Shown here piece after piece: positions 37,088 to 50,016 of a stretch of 64,000 bases of DNA. Numbering within the stretch: position 1 is the first letter of the stretch; the number at the start of each line of letters is the position of its first letter. Made by a program: the position numbers and the translations under genes. The notes below the pieces were generated by a model. It made no database searches, was not told the DNA's origin, and saw nothing but the letters and a program-made list of their open reading frames with translations. Location of the stretch: contig WJXW01000007.1 in NCBI GenBank assembly GCA_015832175.1, positions 1,116,001-1,180,000 on the forward strand. Direction: 5' to 3'. The stretch comes from Paraphaeosphaeria minitans (lineage: Eukaryota > Ascomycota > Dothideomycetes > Pleosporales > Didymosphaeriaceae).

Positions 37088-39545
37088 CTAATTAGTAGTT
37101 AATTCTAATTAACTACAAACTAGTAAGGTCTAAAGACAGAGTGCCTTATAAGCTAGATACATAGGCTCTATATTATTACTTTTACTAAAGATTAAATTTT
37201 AGATTATATAATAAGTAGAAACAAAGCGCGTATATCTAAAAAGAGTTATACAATCTAGTCTAAGCTATTCTATAGAAAGGAAAAGAGATAGTAAACCCCC
37301 TTATAACCCTAATAAACACGTCACACAATTAAACTAGTAACAACTAAACGCAAACACGTCGCACAATTAAACTAGCGACAACTAAACGCAAACACGTCGC
37401 ACAATTAAACTAGTAATAACTAAATACAGATACGTCGCACAACTAAGAAAGATAACAATAACAATATAGCCTTAAGACTAGGAGAGTTTCTAGAGAAACT
37501 ATAACCTAAGGACGTTACGTAATAATTAATACTACCTCCTTAATAAGAAGACAAAGTAATATAGCTTTAATAAGTAAAAGAAGTAATAAATATTAAGGCT
37601 ATTACTTTAAGAGGAGAAATTATATAAAAGTACTAGATAGATAGAGTAAATCTACACAGCTACCTACCCCCTTCTCTAAAATAGCTAAACACTTATATAG
37701 TGTATATAATTATATAATATCGCGTAAGCAGCCTTAAAGGTAAAGAGGTAATCTCTTCTTTTACTAAAGATTTTAACAACTAGAAAGAGAAAACTTTTAA
37801 TAAGATTAGTTATGTAGTAAGAAGAGAGCTTATTACTTTTTTTATAAAAGAAGGCTTTATTACTACTAATACTATAATAAAGGACACCTATATAAAGAAA
37901 CTTTTTAAATTATTATAGCTTAACTATAAGCTATAGACTGTTTATACAATAATGCTATAACTATAACCTAAACTGCTTTGTATAATCCTAATAATACAAC
38001 CTACACTATCTATAGGTAATATATATATATATATAGAGCACAGCTAGGGCCCATCCCTATACATACGAAGATAGAGACACTATATATAGAGCTACACTAG
38101 TAGTAGTAGCTAGAAACCTAAACTACTTTTACCTAACAAACTATATTGTATAAAGCGGTTAGACACTCTTAGTCTCCTTAATAACTAGGAGATTATGCTT
38201 ATATCTAGCTAAATAAGATTATCCTCTTTTAGAAGGCTTAGAGTAAAGAGAATAACTACACTAGTAGGCTGTATAATATCGTAGCAGATAAGGTAAAAGA
38301 CTTTAGAGAACTATACTATAGGCTAGGCATACTATAGGACTAGTATATAAACATCTTCCTAGGAATTCTTTCTAATTATGCGAGCACCTACTATCTACAT
38401 GATATTAGACTAGGACTTCTATAGAATAAATTATATAATAGACTAAATAGGCACTTTAACACTAGTATTAATTATAATTAGTACTAGATAGACTAGACTA
38501 CTCTTACTTTTAAACGCTATAATAAGGATAATCTAGCCGCTATATTATATAAGGCCCTAGACGTAATAATTAATAAGCTTACCTTAGCCTAAAGGGCTCT
38601 TAGACAAGGCTTTAGTAGTAAACTATAACTATACACTACTATTATATAAGTATACTACAGCTATCTTAACCTTAAATAAGCTATATTTAACCCTAAAAAT
38701 ATAGTAGAAGGCTTACTTAGTAACTTTTATGCGTTACTCTAAGTTACTAAAGCTAGAAAGAAGTTATAGTTTCTCTAAGATAGTAAAAAGGTGTACTACA
38801 CTAATTAATAATATAATAATCCTAATCGCACAAGAGGATCTAGCCCCTCTAGAGGCAGAACAACCTTTAGACTAAAAGAAAAAGGTAACTTTAGAAGTTT
38901 AAGCTCTTATATAAAGTAAAAATACTTTATATACTATAAAGAAGGATGCTAGTCTACTAACTATTTACTAAAGAATACCTAGTAAGCTGGAAGGTAATAT
39001 ATATTATTATACGATAACTTCTATAAACGTAAACCCTCTACTATAGATATATAAGTATACATCCTTAACTTTAAAGAAGAGCTAGAGGATAAAGTCTATT
39101 ATATAAAAGAAGAGGAAGATAAATAAAACTAATAGAGTAATAAAGAAGAAGCACAGAAGGCTACTTTATACCTTACTTCTACTATATACTTTTATTGTAT
39201 AACTAGGAAATATCCTTTTATACCTACTTACTAAGACCTAGCGCTAAGCATTATATTACTTAACACCCTATCTTTTATTTGCGCATAAGATATATGCCTA
39301 GAAAGAGCCTTATCGCGCGATATAACTCTACTACTATATAAAGGGGTAGAGTAAGAACTAAGTAGGCTAGCTATTACTACCTATTTATATAAGAGTAGGT
39401 GTAAACAGGATCTCTACTGCATAGTAACACTACACCTACCTTATAACCTATTCTAATAGGGGAAGACTAACTGTATAAATAGAAAAGGATAGGAAAGAGA
39501 AGCATATAATAGATATAAGCTATTATATAAAAGAAAAGTTACTAG
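37088..39545 (+). pseudogene. Copia-1 copy 2 leader and gag-like frame
   Basis: The leader holds a 38-bp tandem repeat (37315-37440). The gag-like frame ends close to the 3' LTR. A zinc-knuckle-like motif (KYFIYYKEGC.STNY) lies near 38925-38975, similar to the CFVCxKxGCWSTxH motif that I know from fungal Copia gag proteins. No protease, integrase, RT or RNase H motif is found between it and the LTR, about 560 bp away. Confidence 0.7.
37315..37446 (+). repeat. 38-bp tandem repeat in the Copia-1 leader
   Basis: Three full units start at 37315, 37353 and 37391 and a partial one at 37429, each beginning AACACGTC or a close variant. Copies 1 and 3 have about two units and copy 4 about one. Confidence 0.85.
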
Positions 39546-39859
39546 TGTCTATATAGTTTATTATATAAATAGTACTAAGTAAAATAGGGGCCTACCTACC
39601 TATAGGGACCCGGACAAGGACCCACATTACTTAGGTTAGCGCTAAGAGGCAGAGACTTTATAAGGCCCTGCCTACTTATAAGGACCCGCACAAGGACCCA
39701 CTGCTTAGGTTAGCGCTAAGAGGCAGAGACTTTATAAGGTCCTTAGTGCCCCTTTATATAATAGACTAGATGTAATTAATTTAACCTACATTTTACTCTT
39801 TGCATAATAGTATACTATTAACCCTTAAATACTTAATTATAGATTAAGCCAAACCTATA

Positions 39860-41880
39860 TCCTACTCGTTTTACTATTTAGTAAGATATAAAATTATTTC
39901 TTACTCCTAAGTCTTAAAGAGCTTAAGCCTATATTCCTTTAAGCTGTACTAGTAGCTTAACTAATACTATACTTACTATAGTATTTAATTTAATAAAGGC
40001 GTTTTCTTATTTAAGTTTAGGCCTAAAAAAGACATTTATTTGTGTAGGTTATAGTTAAGTTCTAGTGCCTAGTATACATTTCTAAGCATCTGCTTCTATT
40101 ATTATTTTTAAGTACATAGCTTGTGTAGATTATCTTCTTCTTCTTTCTATAAAGATGTTTTTCTATTTTTCCTTTTACAGTCTTTACTGTTCCTATGTAC
40201 TAGCTAAATTAGTAGTTATATTATTACTTCTTACGTAGGGTAGTTTATAAAGCTGTCTAAATGTTTAGCTATATAGTAGTATTTATAGTCTTAGTTTAAA
40301 TATATATACTAGTACAGTTACATGTAATCTTTATTAATAAGTATATTATAGTATTTATTACCTTTTAGCGTAAGGTAAGGAAAGTATTTTACTTATTATT
40401 TATTCTAGAGGTGTTTATTATAAGCTGCGATAAGGTAGTCTATCTATATCTATCTATAGCGTAGTTTCCTTTTAGGGTATTTCTTATTCTCTTCTTTCTC
40501 TGCCCTATATTATGTATATATTGGTTCTTTACAATGTGTTCACATATAGAATTAGTATATAGGATTTTAGTGGTCTAGGTAGTACTCTAGTACGTAGTCT
40601 AATTTCTTATTTTTATAGGGTTGCATTCCTTTTAGTATCTAGTAGGGTTCTATGTAATCCTAAATATTTAGTTTATACTTAGGTAATATAAGGTTGTCTT
40701 CTTCCTGCCTACTTTATAGGTAAGGAGTAGGAGATCTTAGTATCTCTTCTACGTCTTCTATGTTGTGGTATATATTAAAGTTATCTTCTAGATCTTTATA
40801 TAATTATAAGTTAGGTAAATCTAATTACTTACTTTGTTCTAATATAATATATTAGTAACTAAATAGCGTTGTAATAACTTCTTATTCCTTATTAGGTTCT
40901 TAGTCCTTAATAGTTAGTATATTTAATTTAGTTTAATAGACTTTGTTCTTTAATCTATAGTTCCTGGCTATAAAGCCTAGTTTACTATATGTGAAGTATT
41001 TATAGGTCTTAGTTATTAGTTATTAACTTTTATTAGAGACGCCTTTATTAGGCTACTTAGGGCCTATCCTTTCTTCTTTTCCTTTACCTATATAGTTAAA
41101 CTAGATATCTTCTATTAGTTTGTATCTCTAGTAGTTCCTTAGCTATTACTTTTATACAATTCTAATAGGGTTTTTATAAACTACTTTTACTAGTTATGTA
41201 AAGCTTATTGCCTTAGGGTTTTAGTTAAACTCTTATTACAGTAAAAACTATTCTTTATTAATTTTAATAGTTTCTTTATATAGTTCTTTAAGGTTAGTGA
41301 TTTACGCACTACTATGTAAAGGTTTATTATATAGTTTCTATTTAAGTCCTTGTTTATATATATTCTAAAGAGATTTATTGTCCTAGTTAAGTTACACAGC
41401 GTATCTGCGAAACTTAGCTATATATTTAGCTACTAATTATTTCTAAGTTATAGTCTAAATCTTTGCTTTTATAATAGAGTCCTTATTAGTTATTTTAAAG
41501 AGTTATTCAAGATATTTTTTTAAGTTATTATAATTCTTAATAATATTAAATGCATTATCGTGCTTGTTTACGTAATTATTGTTATTATTATTATAGTCTA
41601 TTCCTAGGTACTTTTTAAGGTAGGGATAGATCTATAATCCTATATCTCCTTATATATATATTACTGCAAAGATAACCTTTTTCTTATCTTTAAAGGATTT
41701 GTCTAAGTTAAAAAAGTAGAGGTCTAATAAGAGAATCTAGATATTAGTTTAAGATTATTTGCTAAAGTAGAGATTAGGTTTATACGCCTTACTACTATCC
41801 TTTATAGAAGTAATCTTAGTAGTACCTAAGGCTGTAGAAGAGGTAGGAGTTTGTAAAGTACTTATATTAAGGGTGTTTAA
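39860..41880 (-). pseudogene. Gypsy-1 copy E protease and gag
   Basis: The piece starts (plus coordinates) upstream of the protease site (about 39900-39930). It continues through the gag zinc knuckle (about 40950-41010) to the gag N-terminus near 41870. Left and right flanks of the Copia-1 copy between this piece and 35650-36775 are not adjacent in other Gypsy-1 copies. Confidence 0.8.
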
Positions 41881-41882
41881 GA

Positions 41883-42168
41883 TATTAAATCTAAGAAGGT
41901 AGCTAGTCCTAAAGGGTTAAGGTTAGTTCTTAGGTAGAAGTACTTACAGAAGGTAGAAGGTCTTATTAATATATTAGTATCTTAACAAAGTGTAATAAGT
42001 TAATAATTTAGTCTACTAGAATCTAAATAATAGATTAATAAACAGATTAAATTTAAGTATAGAGAGCCTATCCTTACGTTCCTATATACTTTAAGCGATT
42101 AGTAGACTAATTACTCTAATTAAACTAATTAAGCACTAATTAGTTACTTAGTATATTAAGTGCTTAGT
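41883..42168 (-). repeat. 5' LTR of Gypsy-1 copy E, left part
   Basis: These 286 bp end at TTAGT (42164-42168), the Copia-2 target. The remaining 126 bp are at 48956-49081. Confidence 0.92.
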
Positions 42169-42363
42169 TGTTAAAGTAAAACACTCACTTCCGTGGTTCT
42201 TTCTGGATCCACTAATTTATATCACGGGATTCTTGCCAAGAGGCTTGTTTCTTTTGTATATAGTGTGCCCTTTTAGCATCCTTTCCTATAATTAGCTATT
42301 TGTATTCTTTATAACTCTGCTCCTAAATATCCTGTGATAGTTTAAGCCCTTTTTACTATAATA
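42169..42363 (+). repeat. 5' LTR of Copia-2
   Basis: It is 195 bp, starting TGTTAAAGTA and ending AATA (expected AACA). Confidence 0.93.
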
Positions 42364-42499
42364 GTTATAAGTCTAGCGCTTAGAACGTAGAACGATTCTC
42401 CCTGCCTACTTAGTAACACTTAAATTATTATACAACACTCTATTTAGAACCTCTCTATAATATAACCCCTCTATTTCTAATCACGAAAATTATTAAAAT

Positions 42500-45400
42500 A
42501 GTAGAAGTATAGCTTATTAATCGCGCTAGCTAGCCCTACTAGTTTGTCTAGCTTTAATTCTAAGTAAACTTAAAAGGAATCTAGAACTAAATTAACCTAG
42601 AGGCAATTAACACTCTAGCAATTAATTATGTAAAGCTAGAATAACCTCTACTCCTATAGAAACTATTACTAATTACAGATACAGCCTCTATAGTAAGTAT
42701 TTAATTATACAAAGTAGAGCTTACTAAGTATAAAATAGATAAGAAGAGCTTTCCTTTATAAATAGTAGAATATAGAGTAGTAGTTTTAGACTAGTAAGCA
42801 GACTATACTAAGATATAGAATCTCTAGACTTAGGTAAACACTATAGTATTGCCTAATCTACTTGCTCCTGCTATAATTACTCTAGTTAATACACGCTATA
42901 CTACGCTTTAGTTTCTAATTTAACTCTTAAAAGAAGATCTCGCACTAAATAAAGGAGCTATATAAAATAATATTTAAGCTTTGTACTACGCTTATCTTAA
43001 GAAGGCTAAGTAGGTAAAATAAAGTTCTAAAACCTAGTTTAAAGAGTGGTAGCTCCTCTATTAAAAAGCAAATACCTACTTAATTAGCGAAATTAGTAGA
43101 CCGCTTACTACCTAAGATTTCCTAAATATAATCGCCGCGCGTATAGCACTAGATTAGGCCTAATTAATAAACTAATAGCTAATCTAGGATAAGACGCTAG
43201 GACGGAATTAGATTACGCTAGACAATCTAGGGAAAGTATTTTTAGCGCTTGTCTAGGAGTATTTAATCTAATCTAGTTCTAATAAAATAAGTAGGGTATT
43301 CGCCACTTTTAATAGATTATTAAGACAATCTACTAACTCTAATAGTTCTAGTTTATCTAATTAGATAAAGAAACAACTAAACTGTCCCTGTAAGCCCTAT
43401 ATTTATAGGTAGAAACTAATAGAGTGCTGAAGACTTTAAACCACAATAGCTAGATTACCCTAGAATAGAATATTATTATTTAATCTTACTAATAAAGAAA
43501 AATTAGAGATTCTTAATTAACTTAAGCAGTCTAAGTAGTTAAACCTTTATAATGCGATTATAAAAGTAGGATAGAATAAGAAATAATCCTCTACTAAGAC
43601 TATTAAGTATCCTAGTAGTATTACTACTACTCTACTAAACCTATTTAATCTGCCTATAGACAATAGAGCATTAGGTGTCTACTCTACTCTACATTCTAAC
43701 ACTTATCCTCTATTAGAATGTATAATACTAGATAGTGCTATAGCAGTTTACCTAGTTAACAATTACAAAAGACTTATTCCTAGGACGTTTTAATTATTAA
43801 ACAAGAGTATAAAGGTAGGTATATAAAGCCTCCTAATCTTAAGAATTAGTAATAAACTAATTAAGAACGCTTTATATAGGAAAAATAAAAGATTTATAGA
43901 AGATCTACTACTCTAAGGAGTAAGAGTAGTAGAAGGCTTTTATATAAATATTATATTAGAAGCTCTTTTAAAGAAAGTAAAGATTTAGTATTTTAGTTTA
44001 GATTACACCCTTAGGATTAGAAGTCTAGAACAAAGTGTTATTCTAGTAGACCTAAGATATAAGCATACCCTTACTTTTTTATAATATAAGCTAATCCGAT
44101 CTTGTCTAATTATTATAAGTGTAACTACTAAAGGATTATCCTAGGTTAATATTAAGAGATTAGATTCTAAGGACCTCTAGCACCTTTAAGTAGGGCATAT
44201 AGAAAGTAGAGCCCTATAAGCTCTAGTAACTATAGCCTAAGGTGTAAAGATTACTAGAATGTTAAGAAAGGATTGCGAGCACTATACTACTATATACATA
44301 ACCTAGGTAATCTCTAGAAGACTTAGAGAACAATTACTTAGGCTATTTTACTTATTATTTTAAAATCTATTTAATATGCCTACTGCTTAAAATAGAGAAA
44401 ACTAGGTTTTGCTAATTAAAGAAAATTTTAGTAAGAAACCTTACGTTTTTAATCTTAAAATAAAGACGCTTTCTAAGATAATAAAAGTGTAGTAGGATTT
44501 CTTAGCTCTTATTAATACAAAATACAAGCTTTAAATTACAAAAATCTACTAAGACAATAATACAGCAACACTTCTATAAAGAGGAGAATCCTAGTACGAA
44601 TTTTAAGCTAATTAGGAAGGGATAATAATTAGTAGACTACTACTCTATATATATAAGCCTAATAGCGCTATAGAAAAAGTAGGCTAGAAGCTTATAATAA
44701 AAGTAATTAAAATATAAATAAGCGTAAATCTGCTATTAAATCTCTAGCCTAAGATTATATAAGCGGTATACTAGCTCTAAGGAATAATTCCTAGCCTAGT
44801 ATTAGGCTATTAATTACTTAATAAAACGTTAGATGCTTAGTTTAGATAATATTTTTATTATTTTAAACTAGTAAAAATATAATATAGAATAGCTAATCTT
44901 TGTCTAAACTAGAGTGCTATCTACACTTATAGCTACTAAGCTTACCCTTTAGATTAGGAGCGTACAGCTAGGTAAGATAGAAGAGGATTTAAAGTAAATT
45001 CTAGGGGCTATATTAGATACATAGTAGACTACAAAGCTTCTAATATCTACTAAATATAGATTTCCTAGCTTAATTAGGTAATTACCACACGAAACGTAAG
45101 GTTTAATAAGTCCTTGTTCTATAAAAGATTAGAGAAATAATCTATTCTAAAGATAGAAGTGTTAAAAATAGTAGAAAGCCTCTAAGAAGGAGAGCTAAAT
45201 AATCTAGAAAAAGTGTATAAAGATGCGCTTAATATTCTTCCTAAAATAAATAAGTATACAAGAACTACTACTAGACCTATAGGTGACCTTTAGGTGATTA
45301 AAAGCAAAGTAGGCTAGCTAAGTAATTAGGAACCTAAAGTACCTACTACTCAGTAAGCTGTAGGCTTAGCTAGCTAGTAGCTAAGAATTTACTTAAGTAG

Positions 45401-47500
45401 GAAAGGAAGCATAGGACTTATAACCGCTAATTAGACACTAGAGCTAGGTAATCTTAGGGGTAATTTATTAAGCGATTAAGAGATATCTAGCAGCCACTAG
45501 AATACTACTAGGAGAGCTAGCCTGCTAGAATCTAGGGATTTAATACCCTATTTATTAGTAGAAACTAATTAGGTTACTAATTAACCTAGCGTAGATAACT
45601 TAATTATACTAGACAAAGTAGATAACCTACTAGCGCGCTAAAGGCGAAGGTAGATCTATCTAGAGGCAAGTAGAATAAGTAGGCGAAATTATAGTAAAGG
45701 ACTAGAAATTAACTAACTAATAAGTTACTATCTGCTATTACAAAAATTAAGAAAGTAAAATAATTATAATAATTAGCTAAGGGGTAGGTAGAAGCTAGGT
45801 GCTTATACACTAATTACTAATTATCTTTAAAGTAATCTTAATACAATATTAAAGTATATATTTATACTAAAAGTAGTAGAGGCCTAGTTTAAGTAAGAAA
45901 AATATATTACACTAAATGTAATAGTATTCGCTTCTATACTTAGAAAGGCGCCTAGAGCGTTTTATACAGCTTAGACTTACAGAGACGAGCTTATACTAGA
46001 GCTAACCCTATAGAAACACCTTTATAATTATCTATATAGGAAGCTATTCCTTCTTACTACTTACAAGGAGATCTTAACTTTGTAAAATAAAGGTACCTAG
46101 ATAGAGATTAAATAATTAAAGGTGTTAGAGTGACTACTCCCTTTAAAGTAGGTCTTTACCTATAAGTTTAATTAAAATATATACTTTAAAAAGTGTAAAG
46201 CTTAAATTATTATAAAAAGAGATATTTAGAAAAAGAATACTCTCTACTCTACCTATACTACTACCCTAGTAGTAAGATCTTTTTAATTAGCTGTAGCTCT
46301 AGTAGTAGAATTTAATCTAGAAATCTTATAATTTAATATAGTAGGAGCGTTTCTAAATACTCTTATTATAGCCACTAATCTAGCAACTTATAAATTACCT
46401 AATAGTTTTAAAAAGCTAGGAAAGTGTGTAAGATTAAATTAAGCTTTATATAGCTTAAGAGATTTACTACTTCTTTAGTATAAGGAATTTACAGGATTAC
46501 TTTAATCTTATAGACTTTTAGCTTCGCTAGAAGAGCTATGCCTTTTCTTTAATAGTAATTAAAGTATTATTATTCTATTTTATATTAACAATATTCTTCT
46601 TCTCTATTATAAGAGTAAAGAGAAAAAAGCCCTAGATTTCTAGAAAAAAATCGCGAACAAATACAAGATTAAATTAAAAGGACTAGTAGAGTAGTTCCTA
46701 GGTGTTTAAGTAATTAGGGACAGAGAAGCAAGATTAACTTCTCTAGTCTATAATACCTATATTAATAAGATTACGAAAAAGTTTAACCTTTTAAACTCTA
46801 GGAGCTTCCCTCCTACACCTCTATTAATAGAAGATCTTGTTCTAAGTATAGGAGAAGCTACTCCTTAAGAAATAAAGCTCTTTTAAGAAGAGGTGGGATT
46901 AGCTCTCTATATAGTAATTATACTACGCCTAGATATAGCCTTTACAGTGTTAAAGCTATTACACTTTCTAATAAATCTAAATAAAGAACACTTTGCTGCT
47001 ATTAACTATGTAATCCTTTACCTCTATTAAACTAGATAGTAGGCTATAGTCTTTAGTGGCTATAATAGACCTAATTTGCTAATATGTAGAGATGCCTCTT
47101 TTACTAATAATCTAATATTACAGCGATCTTCCTATAGATATATTATCCTATTGTTTAGAGGAGCTATCCTATAGAAAGTAGCTTAATAGAACATAATTAC
47201 TACTTTAATAATAGAAGCAGAGCTTCTAGCGCTTAAATATATAAGTAAAGAAGCTATAGTAATTAAGAGATTCTTTACTAAGCTTACTCTAGATCTAAGA
47301 CCTTTATAGAAGGTCTATTACGATAATTTTTAAACTATTTGTTTAGTAATTAGAAAGAACAAAAGAATTACTACTTAACTACGCTATATAGATATTTAGA
47401 ATATATAGTTATAGTAAGAGCATACAAAAGGATTGTTTTAAGTAGAATATCTTCTAACTAGTAAAATACTAGTAGATAGCCTTACAAAGGCTCTTACTTA
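42500..47500 (+). pseudogene. Copia-2 gag-pol remnant
   Basis: The integrase zinc-finger and core region lies at about 44170-44700 (HL.VGHIESRAL.ALV, NREN.VLLIKENFSKKPYVF, YQDNNTATLL-like). RT lies at about 46260-46620 (AFLNT, LYSLRDLLLL, and FYINNILLLYY in place of YVDD). RNase H lies at about 47050-47340 (RDASFTNN, RSSYRYI, IEAELLALKYISKEA, YDN). The gag part (about 42500-43600) is Gln/Asn-rich with no clear motif. TAG/TAA stops occur throughout. Confidence 0.85.
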
Positions 47501-48755
47501 TTAATAGTTTAATAGATTTAAAAGACTATTAAATCTATAAAATATAAGCACAATAATTATAGAATAAAAGTAGGTAAGTAGAGAATTAATCTGTTAACTA
47601 CTTAGAATTATTAATTTAGAGCTAGGAAATAAGAAAAGAAAAAGAAAAGAAAGAAAAAATTAGAGAGAGAATAGGAATTAGAGAAAGAGGAGATTAAAGA
47701 GCTTATCTATAAGCTTATAGACCCTCTTCCTCCTCTACTTAATTATAAGGGTGTAAGAATCTCCCTTGCGATTAGTAGTAGGAGATTCTCTCTATTCTCC
47801 TCTTCTCCTCCTCTCTGTAGTAGGTAATTCCTTACCCTATCTACCTCCTCCTCCCCTCTTTTAATTAGTAGGAGGAGAAGCACTTACCCAGCCTCTACCC
47901 TACTTTAGAGCTAATAGGCCAGTTATCTAGCTATTTTAATTAGTGTATTAGCTGCGACTACGCTGCTCCTTAATAGGTAGGGTAGGAGGGTAATTACTCT
48001 ATCCTCTACTAAAGATTAGGAGCTTTATTTAGTAGCTTTTACAGCCTTTACTATATATGCTTTAGCTAGGTTATTAGATATCTAAAAGAGTTAGTAAAGC
48101 TCTAAATAACAGAAAAAGTGTAAAGTAATAATTAGAAGAAGAGAATCTACTATAAAGTAGTAGGATTTAAAGGCTTAAACTAGTAGGCTTAAATTAGATA
48201 GGAAGTTAAGGCGTTAAAAGTAAAAGATTAAAGAAAGAAGATTAAGCGCTAGTAAAAGGCTTATATACTCTACTATCTATCTAATTATTAAGCGCTAAAT
48301 GCGCTTCTTTTTTACTATTTATTTCTCTTACTACTGCTTCTTTCTAATTAAAACGCGCCTACCTATTATACTTACTAGCTAGTAAGAGTAGGGAAATTAC
48401 TTTACAGTTAATAGGAAGTAAGCAAAAAAAGTAGTAGAATAGAAGTGTTTGCGCTCTAGGCCTTTATGCTATACTTATGAGCTCCTAACCTACTAGAAGA
48501 AGAGATTCTAGACACAATTTATAATAGGATTTGTGATTTAAAAGATAAATAGTGATTGTTTTGCTATTATAATAAATAGGGGGTGATAGAATTGCTATTC
48601 TTAAGATAAGGAGATTTAGAAGAATAATTCTTAATAGTTTTTTAATCTTTAAATAGCCTTTAGATAGTTTTTTAGAGATCTTTAGGAAGGATTTAAATAA
48701 TTACAGATTACTTCTTAGAATAGGTAATCTGCTTTAAGCGATTACTTAGGGGGTG
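47500..48755. other. Long 3' region of Copia-2 without a recognised gene
   Basis: The stretch starts with a purine-rich run (about 47620-47700, AAGAAAAGAAAGAAA). It continues with pyrimidine-rich blocks (CTCCTCTTCTCCTCCTCTC near 47800) and ends at the polypurine tract. Neither strand gives a reading frame that I recognise. Confidence 0.6.
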
Positions 48756-48950
48756 TGTTAAAGTAAAATATTTACTTCTATAATTCTTTCTAGATCTACT
48801 AATTTATATTATAGGATTCTTACTAAGAGGCATGTTTCTTTTGTATATAGTCTACCCTTTTGGTATCCTTTCCTACAATTAGCTATTTGTATTCTTTACA
48901 ACTCTGTTCCTAAATATCCTGTGATAGTTGGAGCCCTTTTTACCACAATA
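48756..48950 (+). repeat. 3' LTR of Copia-2
   Basis: It is 195 bp and starts after a TTAGGGGGTG purine-rich tract. It differs from the 5' LTR mainly by transitions and is followed by TSD TTAGT. Confidence 0.93.
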
Positions 48951-48955
48951 TTAGT

Positions 48956-49081
48956 CTAATTAGTTATCTTAGGGCCCTAATTATACTAATTAGGTTACGT
49001 GACTTCTTGTGCTGTGTCACTTAAATAACAAATATAGATACATATAAAAATCCTAGGAGGCCTAGCCTTTAGATCTTAACA
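48956..49081 (-). repeat. 5' LTR of Gypsy-1 copy E, right part
   Basis: These 126 bp complete the 412-bp LTR begun at 41883 and are followed by the TSD AAAGA. Confidence 0.92.
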
Positions 49082-49086
49082 AAAGA

Positions 49087-50016
49087 ACTCTTGCGTAGTA
49101 GTACGCGAATTACTAATTTTAAGGAACTATATAAACAAACTATTAGAATTAACAAAGAATAATTTTTACTGTAATAAGAGCTCTACTAAAACCCTAGGGC
49201 GATAAGCTTTAGATAACTAGTAAAAGTGGTTTATAAGAACCTTATTAGAATTGTCTAAAAGCAACAACTAAGGAATTACTAGAGATATAAACTAATAGAA
49301 GATGTCTAGTTTAACTATATAAGTAAAGGAAAAGAAAGAAAGATAGGCCCTAAGTAGCCTAATAAACGCGTCTCTAATAGAAGTTAATAACTAACAACTA
49401 AGACCTGTAAATGCTTTATATATAGTAAACTAGGCTATATAGCTAGGAACTATAGATTAAAGAATAAAGTCTATTAAACTAAGTTAAATAAACTAACTAT
49501 TAAGGACTAAGAACCTAATAGGGAATAAGAAGTTATTATAATAACTAATATGTTACACTAGAATAAAGTAAGTAATTAGATTTACCTAACTTATAATTAT
49601 ATAAAGATTTAGAAGATAACTCTAACGTATACTATAATATAGAAGACGTAGAAGAGATACTAAGATTTTCTACTCCTTACTTATAAAGTAGGCGGGAAGA
49701 AGATAACCCTATGTCACCTAAGTATAAACTAAATGTTTAGGACTATATAAAACTCTACTAGGCACTAAAGGGAGTGTAATGTTATAAAAATAAGAAGTTA
49801 GACTATATACTAAAGTACTACCTAGACCACTAAAACCTTATACACTAATTTTATATATAGACGCATTGCGAAGAACCAATATACGCACAATATAAGGCGG
49901 AGAAAGAGAAGAATAAGAAGTAACCTAAAAGCAACCTACACTATAGATAGATATAGATAGACTACTCTATTACAGCTTACAATAAACACCTTTAGGATAA
50001 ATAATAACTAAAATAC
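49087..50016 (+). pseudogene. Gypsy-1 copy F gag, second forward piece
   Basis: It continues gag after copy E and includes the zinc knuckle (about 49405-49460). It stops abruptly near 50016, at a point equivalent to about 27325 in copy D, where a reversed Copia-1 internal sequence begins. Confidence 0.85.

Larger units (their letters stand above)
36776..39859 (+). mobile_element. Copia-1 copy 2, complete structure
   Basis: LTRs are 36776-37087 (312 bp) and 39546-39859 (314 bp, with a 2-bp extra in a 74-bp unit). The internal region is about 2.46 kb and holds only a gag-like frame. Flanks are CTATG and TCCTA, so there is no TSD, and the Gypsy-1 sequence on both sides is discontinuous by about 2.1 kb. 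This points to recombination between two Copia-1 insertions. Confidence 0.9.
42169..48950 (+). mobile_element. Copia-2, full-length Ty1/Copia element
   Basis: Both LTRs are 195 bp (42169-42363, 48756-48950), with a perfect TSD TTAGT (42164-42168, 48951-48955) in the 5' LTR of Gypsy-1 copy E. Domain order on the plus strand is integrase before RT before RNase H, the diagnostic order of Copia. At 6.78 kb it is long for Copia; about 1.25 kb after RNase H is apparently non-coding. Confidence 0.94.
34583..49081 (-). mobile_element. Gypsy-1 copy E, internally deleted
   Basis: The left LTR is 34583-34994 (412 bp). The right LTR is 41883-42168 plus 48956-49081, also 412 bp, split by Copia-2. The TSD AAAGA is perfect (34578-34582, 49082-49086). 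Internal parts are 34995-36775 and 39860-41882. About 2.1 kb of RT-integrase present in other copies is missing where Copia-1 copy 2 sits. Its U3 and antisense ORF are the copy B type. Confidence 0.93.
10135..50016 (+). mobile_element. Gypsy-1 copy F, rearranged 5' part
   Basis: The 5' LTR starts at 10135 (TGTTATAAACTAG, same U3 type as copy C). It continues to 10451, resumes inverted at 11163-11066, and totals 410 bp after removing the duplicated target. The leader and gag follow inverted at 11065-10764, then forward at 34326-34582 and 49087 to about 50016. The remaining gag, all of pol and the 3' LTR are absent. Insertions inside it are Copia-1 copy 1 with Gypsy-1 copy A, and Gypsy-1 copy E. 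Confidence 0.85.
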
